DNA of 64,000 bases, from contig VXBM01000140.1 of assembly GCA_013400155.1 (NCBI GenBank), positions 14,450 through 78,449 of the forward strand. The letters run 5' to 3'. The position numbers were made by a program, and so were the translations under genes. Position 1 is the stretch's first letter, and each line of letters begins with the position of its first letter. Below are positions 53,501 through 58,922 of this stretch, piece after piece. The notes below the pieces were generated by a model. That model had not been told where the DNA came from and did no database searches. It saw only the letters and a program-made list of their open reading frames with translations. The stretch is from Helopsaltes ochotensis (Eukaryota > Chordata > Aves > Passeriformes > Locustellidae).

Positions 53501-54309
53501 ATGCAAGTTCTCTTACATAGTAAGTTGAAAAGAAACATTGTGGGAGTGGAAACAAACCTATGTTACTTTATTACTGAAAAATATCTCATCAAACTCACTA
53601 AGGGTTGATTTAATGGAACTGAACCCATGAAACAGATGTTTCACCACACTCTCCATCTATTATTGTCCTAAAATCCCACCAACGGGAGGAATGTCTCCTT
53701 CCCCTAGCAATAGCTGGTGAATCTCTCCAACGGGTCTATTTGAGCAGACTATAAAAACCTCATTATGCTCCTTACAGCCACCATAAACATGCAGCGAGAT
53801 TACCGGCGCTGCATCATCGCTAGGATCGTGACAAGCTGATCTAAACATAGCAATACCTGAGGATACCGCCACCGCTCGCCTAGCAGATACACCATTTTTT
53901 TTATTGCAACCATGAAGCATCGCTCCATTATAAGCGGCTCATAAGAGCCCCGGCAAAGGTGCACACACCGGATTCCCAGCGCCGTGGCAGGGAATGCTCT
54001 TCCGGGGCACCGGGCGCCCGGCCCTGCGCTTCAGCACCCGGGCTCCTACGGCCTCCCAGAGCCGGGCGTCCTGCTCCCCTCACGGCTCCGGGACCGCCGC
54101 CACCCCCTCCGAGAGCGCACCACCCACAGAGGGGCCTGGCAGCGCTCCGACTCCTGCCCCGCAGATTTTTTTAAATTTTTTTTTTCCCCCCGGCCATTGC
54201 AGCTCTCCCCCATGCGCCACTGCCGCACAACCGCGGAGGCCGCCGGCCCGCAGGTGTCGTGTTTCACCTCGGCGGCCGAACCGGGCAGGCGGGAGTCCTT
54301 ACCGCTCAT
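2232..54309 (-). CDS. FNDC3A: FNDC3A, fibronectin type III domain containing protein 3A (24 exons, short isoform)
   Basis: The product is a membrane-anchored multi-FN3 protein of the ER/Golgi region. In mouse, loss of Fndc3a causes the symplastic spermatids phenotype, a spermatid-Sertoli adhesion defect (established knowledge). Joined coding segments, 5' to 3', are 54309-54303, 49740-49664, 44988-44751, 42219-41947, 39918-39860, 34274-34117, 32922-32863, 28939-28801, 28344-28291, 27673-27549, 24319-24145, 23553-23467, 18306-18168, 16537-16469, 15221-15103, 13053-12948, 12856-12681, 11654-11541, 9940-9791, 9706-9423, 7502-7293, 5902-5736, 5171-5044 and 2546-2232. Every intron is GT..AG and every phase matches. 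The sum is 3429 nt, or 1142 residues plus stop. Order: proline-rich N-terminus, basic Ser/Pro linker, about nine FN3 domains (roughly 213-1094), C-terminal hydrophobic anchor (about 1117-1139). The paralogue FNDC3B is excluded by residues such as QAPEFHPGGHTV and the tail IIQYFVIK. No frameshift or internal stop was seen. The long-isoform N-terminus is not in the window. Confidence 0.96.
2547..5043 (-). other. FNDC3A intron between exons 23 and 24
   Basis: AT-rich intron sequence. An A-rich run lies at about 4570-4605. I saw no exon, clear retroposon or RNA gene in it. Confidence 0.8.
5044..5171 (-). CDS. FNDC3A: FNDC3A exon 23 (residues 996-1038), FN3 domain 9
   Basis: It encodes APRIERINDHTCEITWEVLQ, then PMKGDPVIYCLQVMVGKDSE and FKQ. 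Acceptor ccttcag, donor gtatga; it ends in phase 0. This opens the last FN3 domain. Confidence 0.95.
5736..5902 (-). CDS. FNDC3A: FNDC3A exon 22 (residues 940-996), FN3 domain 8
   Basis: It encodes FVSLYRGPCHTYKVQRLSES then TSYKFCIQACNEAGEGPLSQ and EYIFTTPKSVPAALK. Acceptor tttcag before 5902, donor gtaagg. It ends in phase 1 inside an Ala codon. Confidence 0.95.
7293..7502 (-). CDS. FNDC3A: FNDC3A exon 21 (residues 870-940), FN3-7/FN3-8 junction
   Basis: It encodes VRIQALNSLGAGPFSHTIKL, then KTKPLPPDPPRLECAAYSSQ and, after TLKLKWGEGT, YHLQMEDKN. Acceptor atgctag before 7502, donor gttagt (weak at +3). Phase 2 at both ends. Confidence 0.93.
9423..9706 (-). CDS. FNDC3A: FNDC3A exon 20 (residues 776-870), end of FN3-6 and FN3-7
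   Basis: The longest internal coding exon (284 nt). It encodes AVNVAGAGPFSEVVACMTPA, then SPHYSPSTCLAISWEEPCDH and GSEILGYSIDFGDKQPITVG, ending DGLQPDTTYR. Acceptor ttgcag, donor gtatgt; it ends in phase 2. The extended loop with HYSPSTC before the core Trp is characteristic of FNDC3A. Confidence 0.96.
9791..9940 (-). CDS. FNDC3A: FNDC3A exon 19 (residues 726-775), FN3 domain 6
   Basis: A 150-nt, phase-0 exon encoding VPVSNGADVTEYRLEWGGVE, then GCMQISYCGPGLSCEVKGLL and PATIYYCRVQ. Acceptor tttaaag, donor gtaaag. It lies 84 nt from exon 20. Confidence 0.94.
9941..11540 (-). other. FNDC3A intron between exons 18 and 19
   Basis: It contains an old plus-oriented CR1 fragment at about 10210-10815. 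The rest is AT-rich with nothing recognised. Confidence 0.75.
10210..10815 (+). mobile_element. CR1 LINE fragment, 3' region, old
   Basis: It shows decayed CR1 3'-end phrases in order: a stretch like ctctactcagcacttgtgaggctgcatctc, a mid part aggtgcagcaaagggtcatgaagcagg, and the tail ctagaggtctacttgtgcc followed by a tgtgactctgtga remnant. It is strongly diverged with internal deletions and has no coding capacity. Confidence 0.75.
11541..11654 (-). CDS. FNDC3A: FNDC3A exon 18 (residues 688-725), FN3-5/FN3-6 junction
   Basis: It encodes FGPYSEKCEITTAPGPPDQC, then KPPQVACRSAACAQVSWE. It is 114 nt and phase 0 at both ends. Acceptor taatag, donor gtaaga. The W-E ending is completed by exon 19 as in other FN3 starts. 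Confidence 0.93.
11655..12680 (-). other. FNDC3A intron between exons 17 and 18
   Basis: AT-rich intron of about 1 kb. Nothing recognised beyond the splice signals. Confidence 0.75.
12681..12856 (-). CDS. FNDC3A: FNDC3A exon 17 (residues 629-687), FN3 domain 5
   Basis: It encodes GPPQVDGGSPITCYGLEMFQ, then EVYQGSDVECTVGSLLPGRM and RAANKAG. It is separated from exon 16 by only 91 nt. Acceptor atttttag, donor gtaagg; it ends in phase 0. Confidence 0.94.
12948..13053 (-). CDS. FNDC3A: FNDC3A exon 16 (residues 594-629), FN3-4/FN3-5 junction
   Basis: It encodes VSDSLVVQTPAVVPGPCQPP then RLQGRPRAREIQLRWG. The acceptor chosen is ttttag at 13055-13054. A later TTAG 16 nt into the exon would break the frame. 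Donor is gtaatt; it ends in phase 1. Confidence 0.92.
13054..15102 (-). other. FNDC3A intron between exons 15 and 16
   Basis: It holds a short minus-oriented CR1 3' end at about 14630-14835. The region 13900-14580 is less AT-rich than its surroundings and looks like an unidentified older repeat, but I could not name it. Confidence 0.6.
14630..14835 (-). mobile_element. CR1 LINE 3'-end fragment
   Basis: The plus strand reads the inverse complement of a CR1 3' end: catagaaggacagaatctt, then gagttggaagggatctac and a body including ggtgctgtgaccaattcc. This places the element on the minus strand. Non-coding and diverged. Confidence 0.8.
15103..15221 (-). CDS. FNDC3A: FNDC3A exon 15 (residues 554-593), FN3 domain 4
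   Basis: It encodes GNKWDTIYSGAAREHVCDRL then NPGSSYRLRVYCTGEGGQST. Acceptor ctttcag before 15221; donor gtaata, weaker than most here. It ends in phase 0. Confidence 0.94.
15222..18167 (-). other. FNDC3A introns around exon 14 (15222-16468, 16538-18167)
   Basis: AT-rich introns. 16560-16850 is less AT-rich and has a plus-strand open frame running out of the exon 14 acceptor; it shows no known motif. No repeat named. Confidence 0.7.
16469..16537 (-). CDS. FNDC3A: FNDC3A exon 14 (residues 531-554), FN3 domain 4
   Basis: A 69-nt exon encoding DPPKDNGGAAINTYVVEMSE and GLS. Acceptor ttctacag, donor gtaagt; phase 1 at both ends. The P-P-K-D-N-G-G motif is the FN3 B-C loop. Confidence 0.92.
18168..18306 (-). 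CDS. FNDC3A: FNDC3A exon 13 (residues 485-531), FN3-3/FN3-4 junction
   Basis: It encodes VIAYNSEGKSSPSETVEYIT to close FN3-3, then CPDKPGVPSKPTVKGKIHAQ and SFKIIW to open FN3-4. Acceptor atttgcag, donor gtaaga; it ends in phase 1. Confidence 0.94.
18700..19935 (+). mobile_element. CR1 LINE fragment, 3' part of ORF2 and 3' end
   Basis: CR1 phrases appear in order: the taaccaatctgagtccttcc region, gaagtgatctggatgacagg, agcacttttaaaaccatgct, tactgtgttccagttttgg, and the end gatccctagaagtcccttcc followed by a ctgtgattctagg tail. Frames are broken throughout. The 3' tail fixes the orientation as plus. Confidence 0.88.
20004..20056. repeat. (AAAAGG)n purine microsatellite
   Basis: Units of AAAAAGG and AAAAAAGG with only A and G from 20004 to 20056. 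Confidence 0.85.
20915..21140 (+). mobile_element. CR1 LINE 3'-end fragment
   Basis: A good match to the CR1 3' end: gttgcaccaggggaagttt, gaattccctcacagaaagag, caagtggttgagtcaccatc, gggacatggtttagtgctgg, then a cgattctgtgattcc tail. Less diverged than the neighbouring pieces. Confidence 0.93.
21190..23000 (-). mobile_element. CR1 LINE fragment, minus-oriented, about 1.8 kb
   Basis: It starts on the plus strand with the inverse complement of a CR1 3' end (aaaagctcaggctggaaggg) and continues through tgatggggattccaccacat, ttgtgaccttcctttggacc and gggcctgtagttccatgggt into ORF2 sequence (ending near ccaaaagctcatagttaggc). Broken frames only. It faces the 20915-21140 copy tail to tail. Confidence 0.88.
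23467..23553 (-). CDS. FNDC3A: FNDC3A exon 12 (residues 456-484), FN3 domain 3
   Basis: An 87-nt, phase-0 exon encoding GYGFKPKYDGDDLTYTVKNL and RRSTKYKFR. Acceptor ttctgcag, donor gtaaga. Skipping it would keep the frame. Confidence 0.92.
23554..24144 (-). other. FNDC3A intron between exons 11 and 12
   Basis: About 590 bp of AT-rich intron; nothing recognised. Confidence 0.75.
24145..24319 (-). CDS. FNDC3A: FNDC3A exon 11 (residues 397-455), FN3 domain 3
   Basis: It encodes DFSEEVLYHTSGTAPTTPAS, then WLSLQWTKPSGTPSDEGISY and ILEMEDENS. Acceptor is aaacag before 24319; a second in-frame AG lies 9 nt further in. Donor is gtaagt. It starts by completing the codon AG|T. Confidence 0.92.
24320..27548 (-). 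other. FNDC3A intron between exons 10 and 11
   Basis: AT-rich. A short CR1 tail sits at about 27366-27432. The stretch 26190-27010 is less AT-rich and may be an old unidentified repeat. No exon recognised. Confidence 0.65.
27366..27432 (+). mobile_element. CR1 LINE tail remnant
   Basis: The phrase gttgaactagatgatcactg followed by caggtaccttccaactgaaa and a degraded tattctatattcc tail is the last part of a CR1 3' end in plus orientation. Confidence 0.7.
27549..27673 (-). CDS. FNDC3A: FNDC3A exon 10 (residues 356-397), FN3 domain 2
   Basis: It encodes GKGNGEFCQCYYGQQKQYRI and then TKLSPAMGYTFRLAAKNDVG, the conserved F-G strand segment of the second FN3 domain. Acceptor tttttag, donor gtaaat. 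It ends in phase 2. Confidence 0.93.
27674..28800 (-). other. FNDC3A introns flanking exon 9 (27674-28290, 28345-28800)
   Basis: Two short AT-rich introns. Nothing recognised. Confidence 0.75.
28291..28344 (-). CDS. FNDC3A: FNDC3A exon 9 (residues 338-355), FN3 domain 2
   Basis: A 54-nt, phase-0 exon encoding ASCDNGSKIHSYLLEWDE. Acceptor gttacag, donor gtaagc. Its length is a multiple of three, so skipping it would keep the frame but remove FN3 core strands. Confidence 0.92.
28801..28939 (-). CDS. FNDC3A: FNDC3A exon 8 (residues 291-337), end of FN3-1 and start of FN3-2
   Basis: It reads KVQVECNCVKGSPSEAESFT to close FN3-1, then CEPDAPNLPRITNRTKNSLT and LQWK to open FN3-2. Acceptor ctttag, donor gtaagg. 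NRT is a possible N-glycosylation sequon, relevant only if this part is lumenal. Confidence 0.94.
28940..32862 (-). other. FNDC3A intron between exons 7 and 8
   Basis: It holds a long minus-oriented CR1 piece at about 30661-32350. 29000-30650 shows nothing I can name. Confidence 0.7.
30661..32350 (-). mobile_element. CR1 LINE fragment with reverse transcriptase remnant, about 1.7 kb
   Basis: The plus strand begins with the inverse complement of a CR1 3' end (aatcacagaatagtttgggt). On the minus strand, 31985-31710 still reads SVSLTSVPGKIMEQSLLKAM followed by LRHM, a conserved CR1 reverse transcriptase segment. The rest of the frame is broken, so the element is dead. Confidence 0.92.
32863..32922 (-). 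CDS. FNDC3A: FNDC3A exon 7 (residues 271-291), FN3 domain 1
   Basis: A 60-nt exon encoding GEENKVTVNDLRPATDYHAK, with the L-R-P-A-T-D-Y motif of the FN3 E-F strands. It is in phase 2 at both ends. Donor gtgagt and acceptor tttccag are clear. Confidence 0.92.
32923..34116 (-). other. FNDC3A intron between exons 6 and 7
   Basis: AT-rich intron of 1.2 kb with no recognised element. Confidence 0.75.
34117..34274 (-). CDS. FNDC3A: FNDC3A exon 6 (residues 219-271), start of FN3 domain 1
   Basis: It encodes VSDIQARTALLMWSPPSS, the typical FN3 opening with its core Trp, then an acidic loop and YTYEVMISSTGKDGKYKTVY. Acceptor ctacag; donor gtaggt, a weaker site than its neighbours. The loop between MWSPPSS and YTYEV differs most from the mammalian sequence. 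Confidence 0.92.
34275..39859 (-). other. FNDC3A intron between exons 5 and 6
   Basis: A 5.6-kb intron. A minus-oriented CR1 fragment lies at about 38428-38842. Stretches at 34440-35440 and 37180-38130 are GC-richer than the surroundings and may be old, unidentified repeats; I saw no LTR ends or coding motif in them. Confidence 0.65.
38428..38842 (-). mobile_element. CR1 LINE 3'-end fragment
   Basis: The plus strand reads aaccacagaatcacagaatg, ttgaagttggaagggacctc and on to aggctaaacagccccagctc and cttggcctctcctcatcagg, the standard antisense CR1 3' end. Well preserved. Confidence 0.95.
39860..39918 (-). CDS. FNDC3A: FNDC3A exon 5 (residues 199-218)
   Basis: A 59-nt exon encoding EKDEETKALEALLSNIAKPV, an acidic stretch leading into the first FN3 domain. 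Acceptor tttaag, donor gtaagt; it starts in phase 1 and ends in phase 0. The match to the mammalian EKDEETKAFEALLSNIVKPV region is nearly complete. Confidence 0.93.
39919..44750 (-). other. FNDC3A introns flanking exon 4 (39919-41946, 42220-44750)
   Basis: AT-rich introns. A T/G-rich low-complexity stretch lies at about 43310-43375. No repeat family or RNA gene recognised. Confidence 0.75.
41947..42219 (-). CDS. FNDC3A: FNDC3A exon 4 (residues 108-199), basic and Ser/Pro-rich linker
   Basis: It encodes GRSNFRDERSSKTYERLQKK, a charged and possibly helical stretch, then a Ser/Pro cluster (SPPSSPQKCPSP) and a Gly/Lys/Ser-rich tail ending SQTDTEVE. It lies before the first FN3 domain. The SPPSSP cluster could be phosphorylated by proline-directed kinases (inference). 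Acceptor is atttag and donor gtaggt; phase 1 at both ends. Confidence 0.95.
44751..44988 (-). CDS. FNDC3A: FNDC3A exon 3 (residues 29-108), proline-rich segment
   Basis: It opens with VIEDNGVRRVVVVPQAPEF and holds a proline-rich, presumably unstructured stretch (PHPPLPGFLPLPAMIPPPPR) followed by YSPVTGAGDM and QVYGDV. Acceptor tgtacag and donor gtaagt are clear; it ends in phase 1. The QAPEFHPGGHTV stretch separates FNDC3A from FNDC3B. Confidence 0.96.
44989..49663 (-). other. FNDC3A intron between exons 2 and 3
   Basis: A 4.7-kb intron with nothing I can name. 45640-46010 is slightly GC-richer. No extra exon seen. Confidence 0.7.
49664..49740 (-). CDS. FNDC3A: FNDC3A exon 2 (residues 3-28)
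   Basis: Acceptor ttag before 49740 and donor GT after 49664 (CAG|gtatgt). It encodes the conserved start region with MMSPNGSVPTIYVPPGYAPQ. It begins in phase 1, so it can follow either the short MSG exon in this window or a long-isoform exon ending in phase 1 outside it. Confidence 0.95.
49741..54302 (-). other. First intron of the short FNDC3A isoform
   Basis: It contains an old LINE fragment at about 50360-51240, then AT-rich sequence to about 53.6 kb, then the CpG-island shore. The long-isoform exons for the segment ending in ...CITG were looked for here and not found. Confidence 0.75.
50360..51240 (+). mobile_element. Old CR1-type LINE fragment with reverse transcriptase palm remnant
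   Basis: The plus strand reads VTYLDFQKAFGNVSQRLLKK near 50440-50500, matching the YLDF.KAFD.V.H palm motif of CR1-type reverse transcriptases, with the catalytic-region D replaced by G. Downstream wording such as aagtgatgcacctggataaa fits the later CR1 body. Very diverged; ends are approximate. Confidence 0.7.
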
Positions 54310-54334
54310 TTCGGGCCGGGCCGGGCCGGGCCGG
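54303..54334 (-). CDS. FNDC3A: FNDC3A alternative first exon (5' UTR plus Met-Ser-G)
   Basis: On the minus strand the sequence reads ATG AGC G, then the donor gtaagg. Coding bases are 54309-54303; the rest is 5' UTR and runs into the assembly gap, so the 5' end is unknown. The single G left over (phase 1) fits exon 2, which opens with GT CCT GCT CAG, giving Met-Ser-Gly-Pro-Ala-Gln. The A at -3 of the ATG suits initiation. Using this start makes the whole protein 1142 residues, the length I recall for the mammalian short isoform. That agreement and the CpG-island location make this start likely, but no transcript can be checked here. Confidence 0.82.
54313..54334. repeat. (GGGCC)n short tandem repeat cut by the gap
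   Basis: Four full GGGCC units plus two bases stand directly against the Ns. They lie just upstream of the ATG, in the 5' UTR of the short isoform. The full length is hidden by the gap. Confidence 0.9.
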
Positions 54335-54540
54335 NNNNNNNNNNNNNNNNNNNNNNNNNNNNNNNNNNNNNNNNNNNNNNNNNNNNNNNNNNNNNNNNNN
54401 NNNNNNNNNNNNNNNNNNNNNNNNNNNNNNNNNNNNNNNNNNNNNNNNNNNNNNNNNNNNNNNNNNNNNNNNNNNNNNNNNNNNNNNNNNNNNNNNNNNN
54501 NNNNNNNNNNNNNNNNNNNNNNNNNNNNNNNNNNNNNNNN
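54335..54540. other. Assembly gap (206 N)
   Basis: An unsequenced run inside the CpG island, flanked on the left by a GGGCC tandem repeat and on the right by GC-rich inverted repeats. It removes the 5' part of the first exon and probably the core promoter. The true size is unknown. Confidence 0.99.
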
Positions 54541-54554
54541 GGGGCAGCGCCCCC

Positions 54555-54595
54555 GCGGGGAGCCGCGGCCTCTGCCAGCCCGCGGGGCTCCCCGC
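54555..54595. repeat. GC-rich inverted repeat right of the gap
   Basis: GCGGGGAGC at 54555-54563 is the exact inverse complement of GCTCCCCGC at 54587-54595, with a 23-nt loop. Such a hairpin may have helped cause the sequencing gap. Confidence 0.7.
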
Positions 54596-55255
54596 GCCGC
54601 TTTGCGCTGTAATCTACCGACTGTCGGTGCCTGGTGCGATCCGAATCGCTTAGCTGAAAGCTTTTACGCTAATTAGCATAATTAAGAGCAAAAGAACCAC
54701 TCAGGCCCAGTCCTTCCAGAGGATTTTCCTTGAGCTGACCTGCTAATCAGTTTACACCTAAGAAAGGGGGTGCACGAACAGATCTGGTTGCAAACGAACA
54801 CTTTCGGGCCCGGCGTTTGGAGAGCTGCAATGACTTTGATACTAATCTATTTGGATACTGCGGCTCATGAACACTGCTATACTTAGCATTAGTCTAATGT
54901 GAACGGTGATGAATCACTGCTATCCCCAGGAGGAAATAGCATTCAGGATTTACTGCAGCACATTAGGTTAACTATGGCTCTATAACCGAACACCCACACT
55001 TTGACATCACACAGGCGATGATATGCATCACTGACGCAAGCACTGACAGGATCAAACACAAAGGCCACAGCAGCTGAAACAATAGAGCGCCAGCTGACGT
55101 AGCAGCACACCCCTCTAACACTGATGGGCTGCAGTAAATCAATAGTCCCAGATGCCACAAACAGTCGCACCACTCTGTCTTTTACATAAGGGCTAAGACT
55201 TCAAAGTTTTATTTTGGGCTCCCAACAGCTACAACTAATTAAAAAATCCAGTAAC

Positions 55256-55275
55256 AACCACCACCACCACCACCA
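55256..55275. repeat. (ACC)n microsatellite
   Basis: Six to seven ACC units in a row on the plus strand. Confidence 0.85.
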
Positions 55276-57248
55276 ACTGGTCTATGTTTGTCTTGTAAGC
55301 CGTGCCTGGAAAATACTTCCAAATTAATACTTTAAGTTAATCTCAACATCTTTACACATACAAGATGCCACATAATAATAGCAAGTAATAAGAAAAAAGG
55401 AAAGCAAGCACAAAACTTACTGTTTGGCCTAAGCTGGAGAAGAAGCCTAAGAAGGAACTGGGATCTCTGCAAGGACACAGGTGATCAGAAGACTTCGGCT
55501 GGCAGTGCTGTCAATTTAACGTATCCCTTATGCTCTAAATTCATCCTGACAAAACAATCCCTTCCCTTCCCCCACCCATCTGTCTACTTTTGCCATCAAG
55601 GCTGGGGAACAGCAGCTGACAAAGCCGCAACATCAATTCAAATGTATTAACTGACTAGGAAAAAAAAAAGAGGAAACCTATCAGTAGACAGCAGGCTGGC
55701 AAACAAAAGGAAAAATGTAAGGTAAAACATTATAGCTCCTTTCAAAAGTAGGGGGAGGGAGGGAAGCATCAGTTTCTTTTACAGAGACTTTGGAATAATG
55801 GATAAAAGAGCAGAAAGCTATGAAGCCTAACTAGAGTATTTCTAAAGATTACATCCTAATGAGATCCTGATCTTTCCCATGAAACCACACCTACATATTC
55901 ACAAGAAAATCCCTTCTCAGGCAAATGCAGAGATGACAGGTTCCTATAGCACTTTATCACTAATGCAGCTATCAGTTTTCTTTTATAATGGCCTGATACA
56001 CTTTCAAAGGAAAAAGGTGACAATGGCTTCTATGTTCAAATGCTAAAAGTACCTCTATTTCACCTGTTTCTAAGGAATGACCATGGTGCAATTTTGTAAT
56101 TAAAAAAAGACTGCAAGTCTATGCTTTTGAACGGCACAAACTTCATAACACAAAGTTACACTTGGGAATTTGCAGAAGAATGATTGTAGTCGTTTGAGAT
56201 ACTACAATAATAAGACTTCTTATACCTACTTTCTGAAGCAACTGTGTGCCACAGTGACAAATTCTACTTCACTAAAAAAAAGTAACAATGATTCAAAGAT
56301 GTTAATGTGGAAATACAGCATACACTTTGTACTGTGCAGCCCAGACTGTTAAATTACTCTGTTTAGTTAGCCAGCTTAGGGCAATGATTTAGTAACTGTG
56401 TGGAAGAGTTACGTCAAAAAATTGTTCACTCCCTCACGGAGATCCAATTTAAATACTGGGTGAACCATAAATTGCTGCATTTCAAAGGCAGTTGAATGTG
56501 ATACACCACACAGTGAGGCTTTGATAAAAATGTTATTATTCCTGGCAGGAAAAATAATCTGCACTCATTCTTATCGAACGGCATATTTGCTTAGCTTTTT
56601 CTTCAAGAAGAGCCTAATTTCCTAGTACTGATGTTGAGCAGTACAGATCTGCAATTTTTTCAGACTAAAATTTAATATTTGTGCATGCTGCCATAATCAT
56701 GTTGCACTTGATTCACAACATTCAGAATAATCCACAATTTAATAATCTAACAGTTGTTACCACTAGAATTGGTATTTTTCTAATGAGGTGGGTTTGGCTT
56801 TTTTTCCCCCATATAGGACTGCAGACTAGGAAGTTAAAAAGTTAAGCACTGCTACTGACAGCTGCTTGTGGTTAAGAGTGAAAAGCACAAGTGAGTCTCA
56901 ACAGTTGGCAGTTCTTGGTGTGTAGACAGTGTCTTCTACAAAAGACTGTGTTGATCCAGAGAAGACAGATCTTGGAAGGAACAAGCATTAACTTCAACTT
57001 CCTCCCCCTGCCTGCCTGATTGTGCTAAGAATAGTATTACACAGTATAATTACTTGTAAAAGCCTTTTCATCATCCTGATATTCAACTTATTACACTAAT
57101 GAGTTATTTTTTTTTACTTACCTGGCTACACTGGCTTGAAACTAGAATGCAGAATTATCTGGCACATACTGCTGTCTCAGCTGGCATTCAAAGAAGCCTC
57201 CTTTCCTTTGTGCAAATTTCTTAACATTACCCCTTCCCAAATTATTAT

Positions 57249-57300
57249 GCACACACATCACACACACATATCTATGTATATATATATACACATATAATAT
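57249..57300. repeat. (CA)n/(TA)n low-complexity tract
   Basis: CA repeats passing into TA repeats. Confidence 0.8.
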
Positions 57301-58651
57301 ACATAAAATGGCTTGAACATGACTTACTGAGTATTACTTATACAAATCTAATGTTTTGATTAAGAAAATCAATAGCATTCATATAAATGCTGGAACGATT
57401 TTAGCAGATTCTAAGGTAAGGTGTTTTAAAATTATGGACAAGAGAGAAGAGTCCATGGATATATAAAAGAAATCAATTTGAGCAAACTGGGATTAATATA
57501 TTATATACAGTGTCAGAAAACATGACAAAAAGTCATATCAGAAAAAGGCTGCCAAGAAGAAATTCAGTGCCCAACTCGAATTTTTATTTCTATCCAAGGC
57601 AGACACATCTAAAGACATATTACTCTGAGTCTCTGGAATCTACTAATAACAAGTACTTTCATTTGAAAACCTTTTGAGTTGTCTAGGTTTCAATCTAATT
57701 ATATAAATGAATACAACACAGATTCATATTGCCCATTTAAAATAAAACCACAGCAAAACAAAAGTTATTATTATTAACAGCTGAAACCCTCCTAGTATGT
57801 AAAACAAATACAAACCACATCTTTCTTTAAAGGGACAAGTTTGGGAGTGAACATTCCTAACTAGAAGATATAAAACTAAGTTAGTAGGATGTGGGGTATT
57901 TCAGCTTTCCAGAAATCCCCTAATCCAGGATTCTATATGACTTAGCTCAAGAGGGAAAACCAGGTAAATCTAGAAAGACATTGGCTTCACCACTGGAGTG
58001 GTGCAAAACCAGGGCTAAATCTTTTTCTCAGTATAACGTAAGAAGTGAATGTAAACTGCTGACTTCTAAAAACTCTCCCACCCAACAGCTCTGTCTCACC
58101 AAAATTTTACTCTCTTAGATGTGGTTCTTATATTAGGTGAGTCTGCTGTTCTGATCAGATAAAAAGATTATTTGTAACAATACTAAACAATGGAAAGAGT
58201 TTGGTCCTATAGGCCTACCTTTCTTCACACTCACTGAATACAATTATTTTTATGTCTCCATGTGAGGTGTTCACTTGAACACCAACAAAATTTCTGGCAA
58301 CACTGCAATGCCACAAACAAATGTTCAGATGTAAGTTTCTTAGCCATGAAATAGATTTTGAAGTAACACTTTATTACACAGTTTTATTTCAAATCAGGAG
58401 TGGAGAAAACAATCCCTGAAGCTGACAATTCAGAAGACGACATTTGTGATGAGAAATCATTCTGTCAAGCCACAAACTGTAGGGAACAAGATCCAGGCAA
58501 ATTATACAAAGTCATGTGACAAAAGAGAGACTTATGACCAAACTGAAAACATCTGATTTCATACACCTTACACTTTGCAGCATCTAAAGCAAACACTTGG
58601 CTTCAGCAGCATGATTCACTGGCTGCCTCCAGAGGACAAGTCTCTGCTTCT

Positions 58652-58922
58652 GCACATTTACCACAGCTTGCTCCTATTTAGGAGAGTGCTATGAACACCA
58701 AACTAAGAAATAACATTGGTCACTTCTGCTGAAGATGGACCACTAGAAACTGGAATGGAACAAGCTTAATTCCTTTAATCCAAGTGCTTCTAAGTGGAAA
58801 ATTCAGAGCCAGCCTTCAAAACAGGAAGTAGAACTCAGGATTTCATCTAAGTCATAGAGGAAAGCCCATTACATCAACAGAAAAAGGCAGCTTGCTTTCC
58901 CATGTATTTTCCCTCTAGAATC
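58652..58922. repeat. Direct duplication, copy 1 (271 bp)
   Basis: It is nearly identical to 61368-61637: I count six substitutions and one 1-bp indel (about 98% identity) over 271 bp, same orientation, 2716 bp apart. Flanks on both sides are unrelated. It has no open frame of note and matches no repeat family I recognise. Confidence 0.97.

Larger units (their letters stand above)
53940..54620 (-). promoter_or_regulatory. CpG island promoter of the short FNDC3A isoform
   Basis: This is the only strongly GC- and CpG-rich stretch in the window. It surrounds the first exon and the gap. No TATA box is visible, as usual for CpG-island promoters. The transcription start should lie in the gap or in 54541-54620, upstream of the ATG at 54309. 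Confidence 0.75.

Noticed and set aside
54046..54309. Reading on past the first exon donor as an 87-codon protein starting Met-Ser-Gly-Lys
   Set aside because: A consensus donor follows the seventh coding base, and splicing there gives the conserved FNDC3A frame; the read-through sequence has no similarity I recognise.
53984..54676. Long plus-strand frames of 219-230 codons across the gap
   Set aside because: They are open only because the Ns contain no stops; the real parts are GC-rich promoter DNA antisense to the first exon.
57122..57160. Strong minus-strand donor-like site (CCAG|gtaagta) as a possible exon
   Set aside because: No convincing acceptor or conserved coding sequence lies upstream of it; left as a likely cryptic site.
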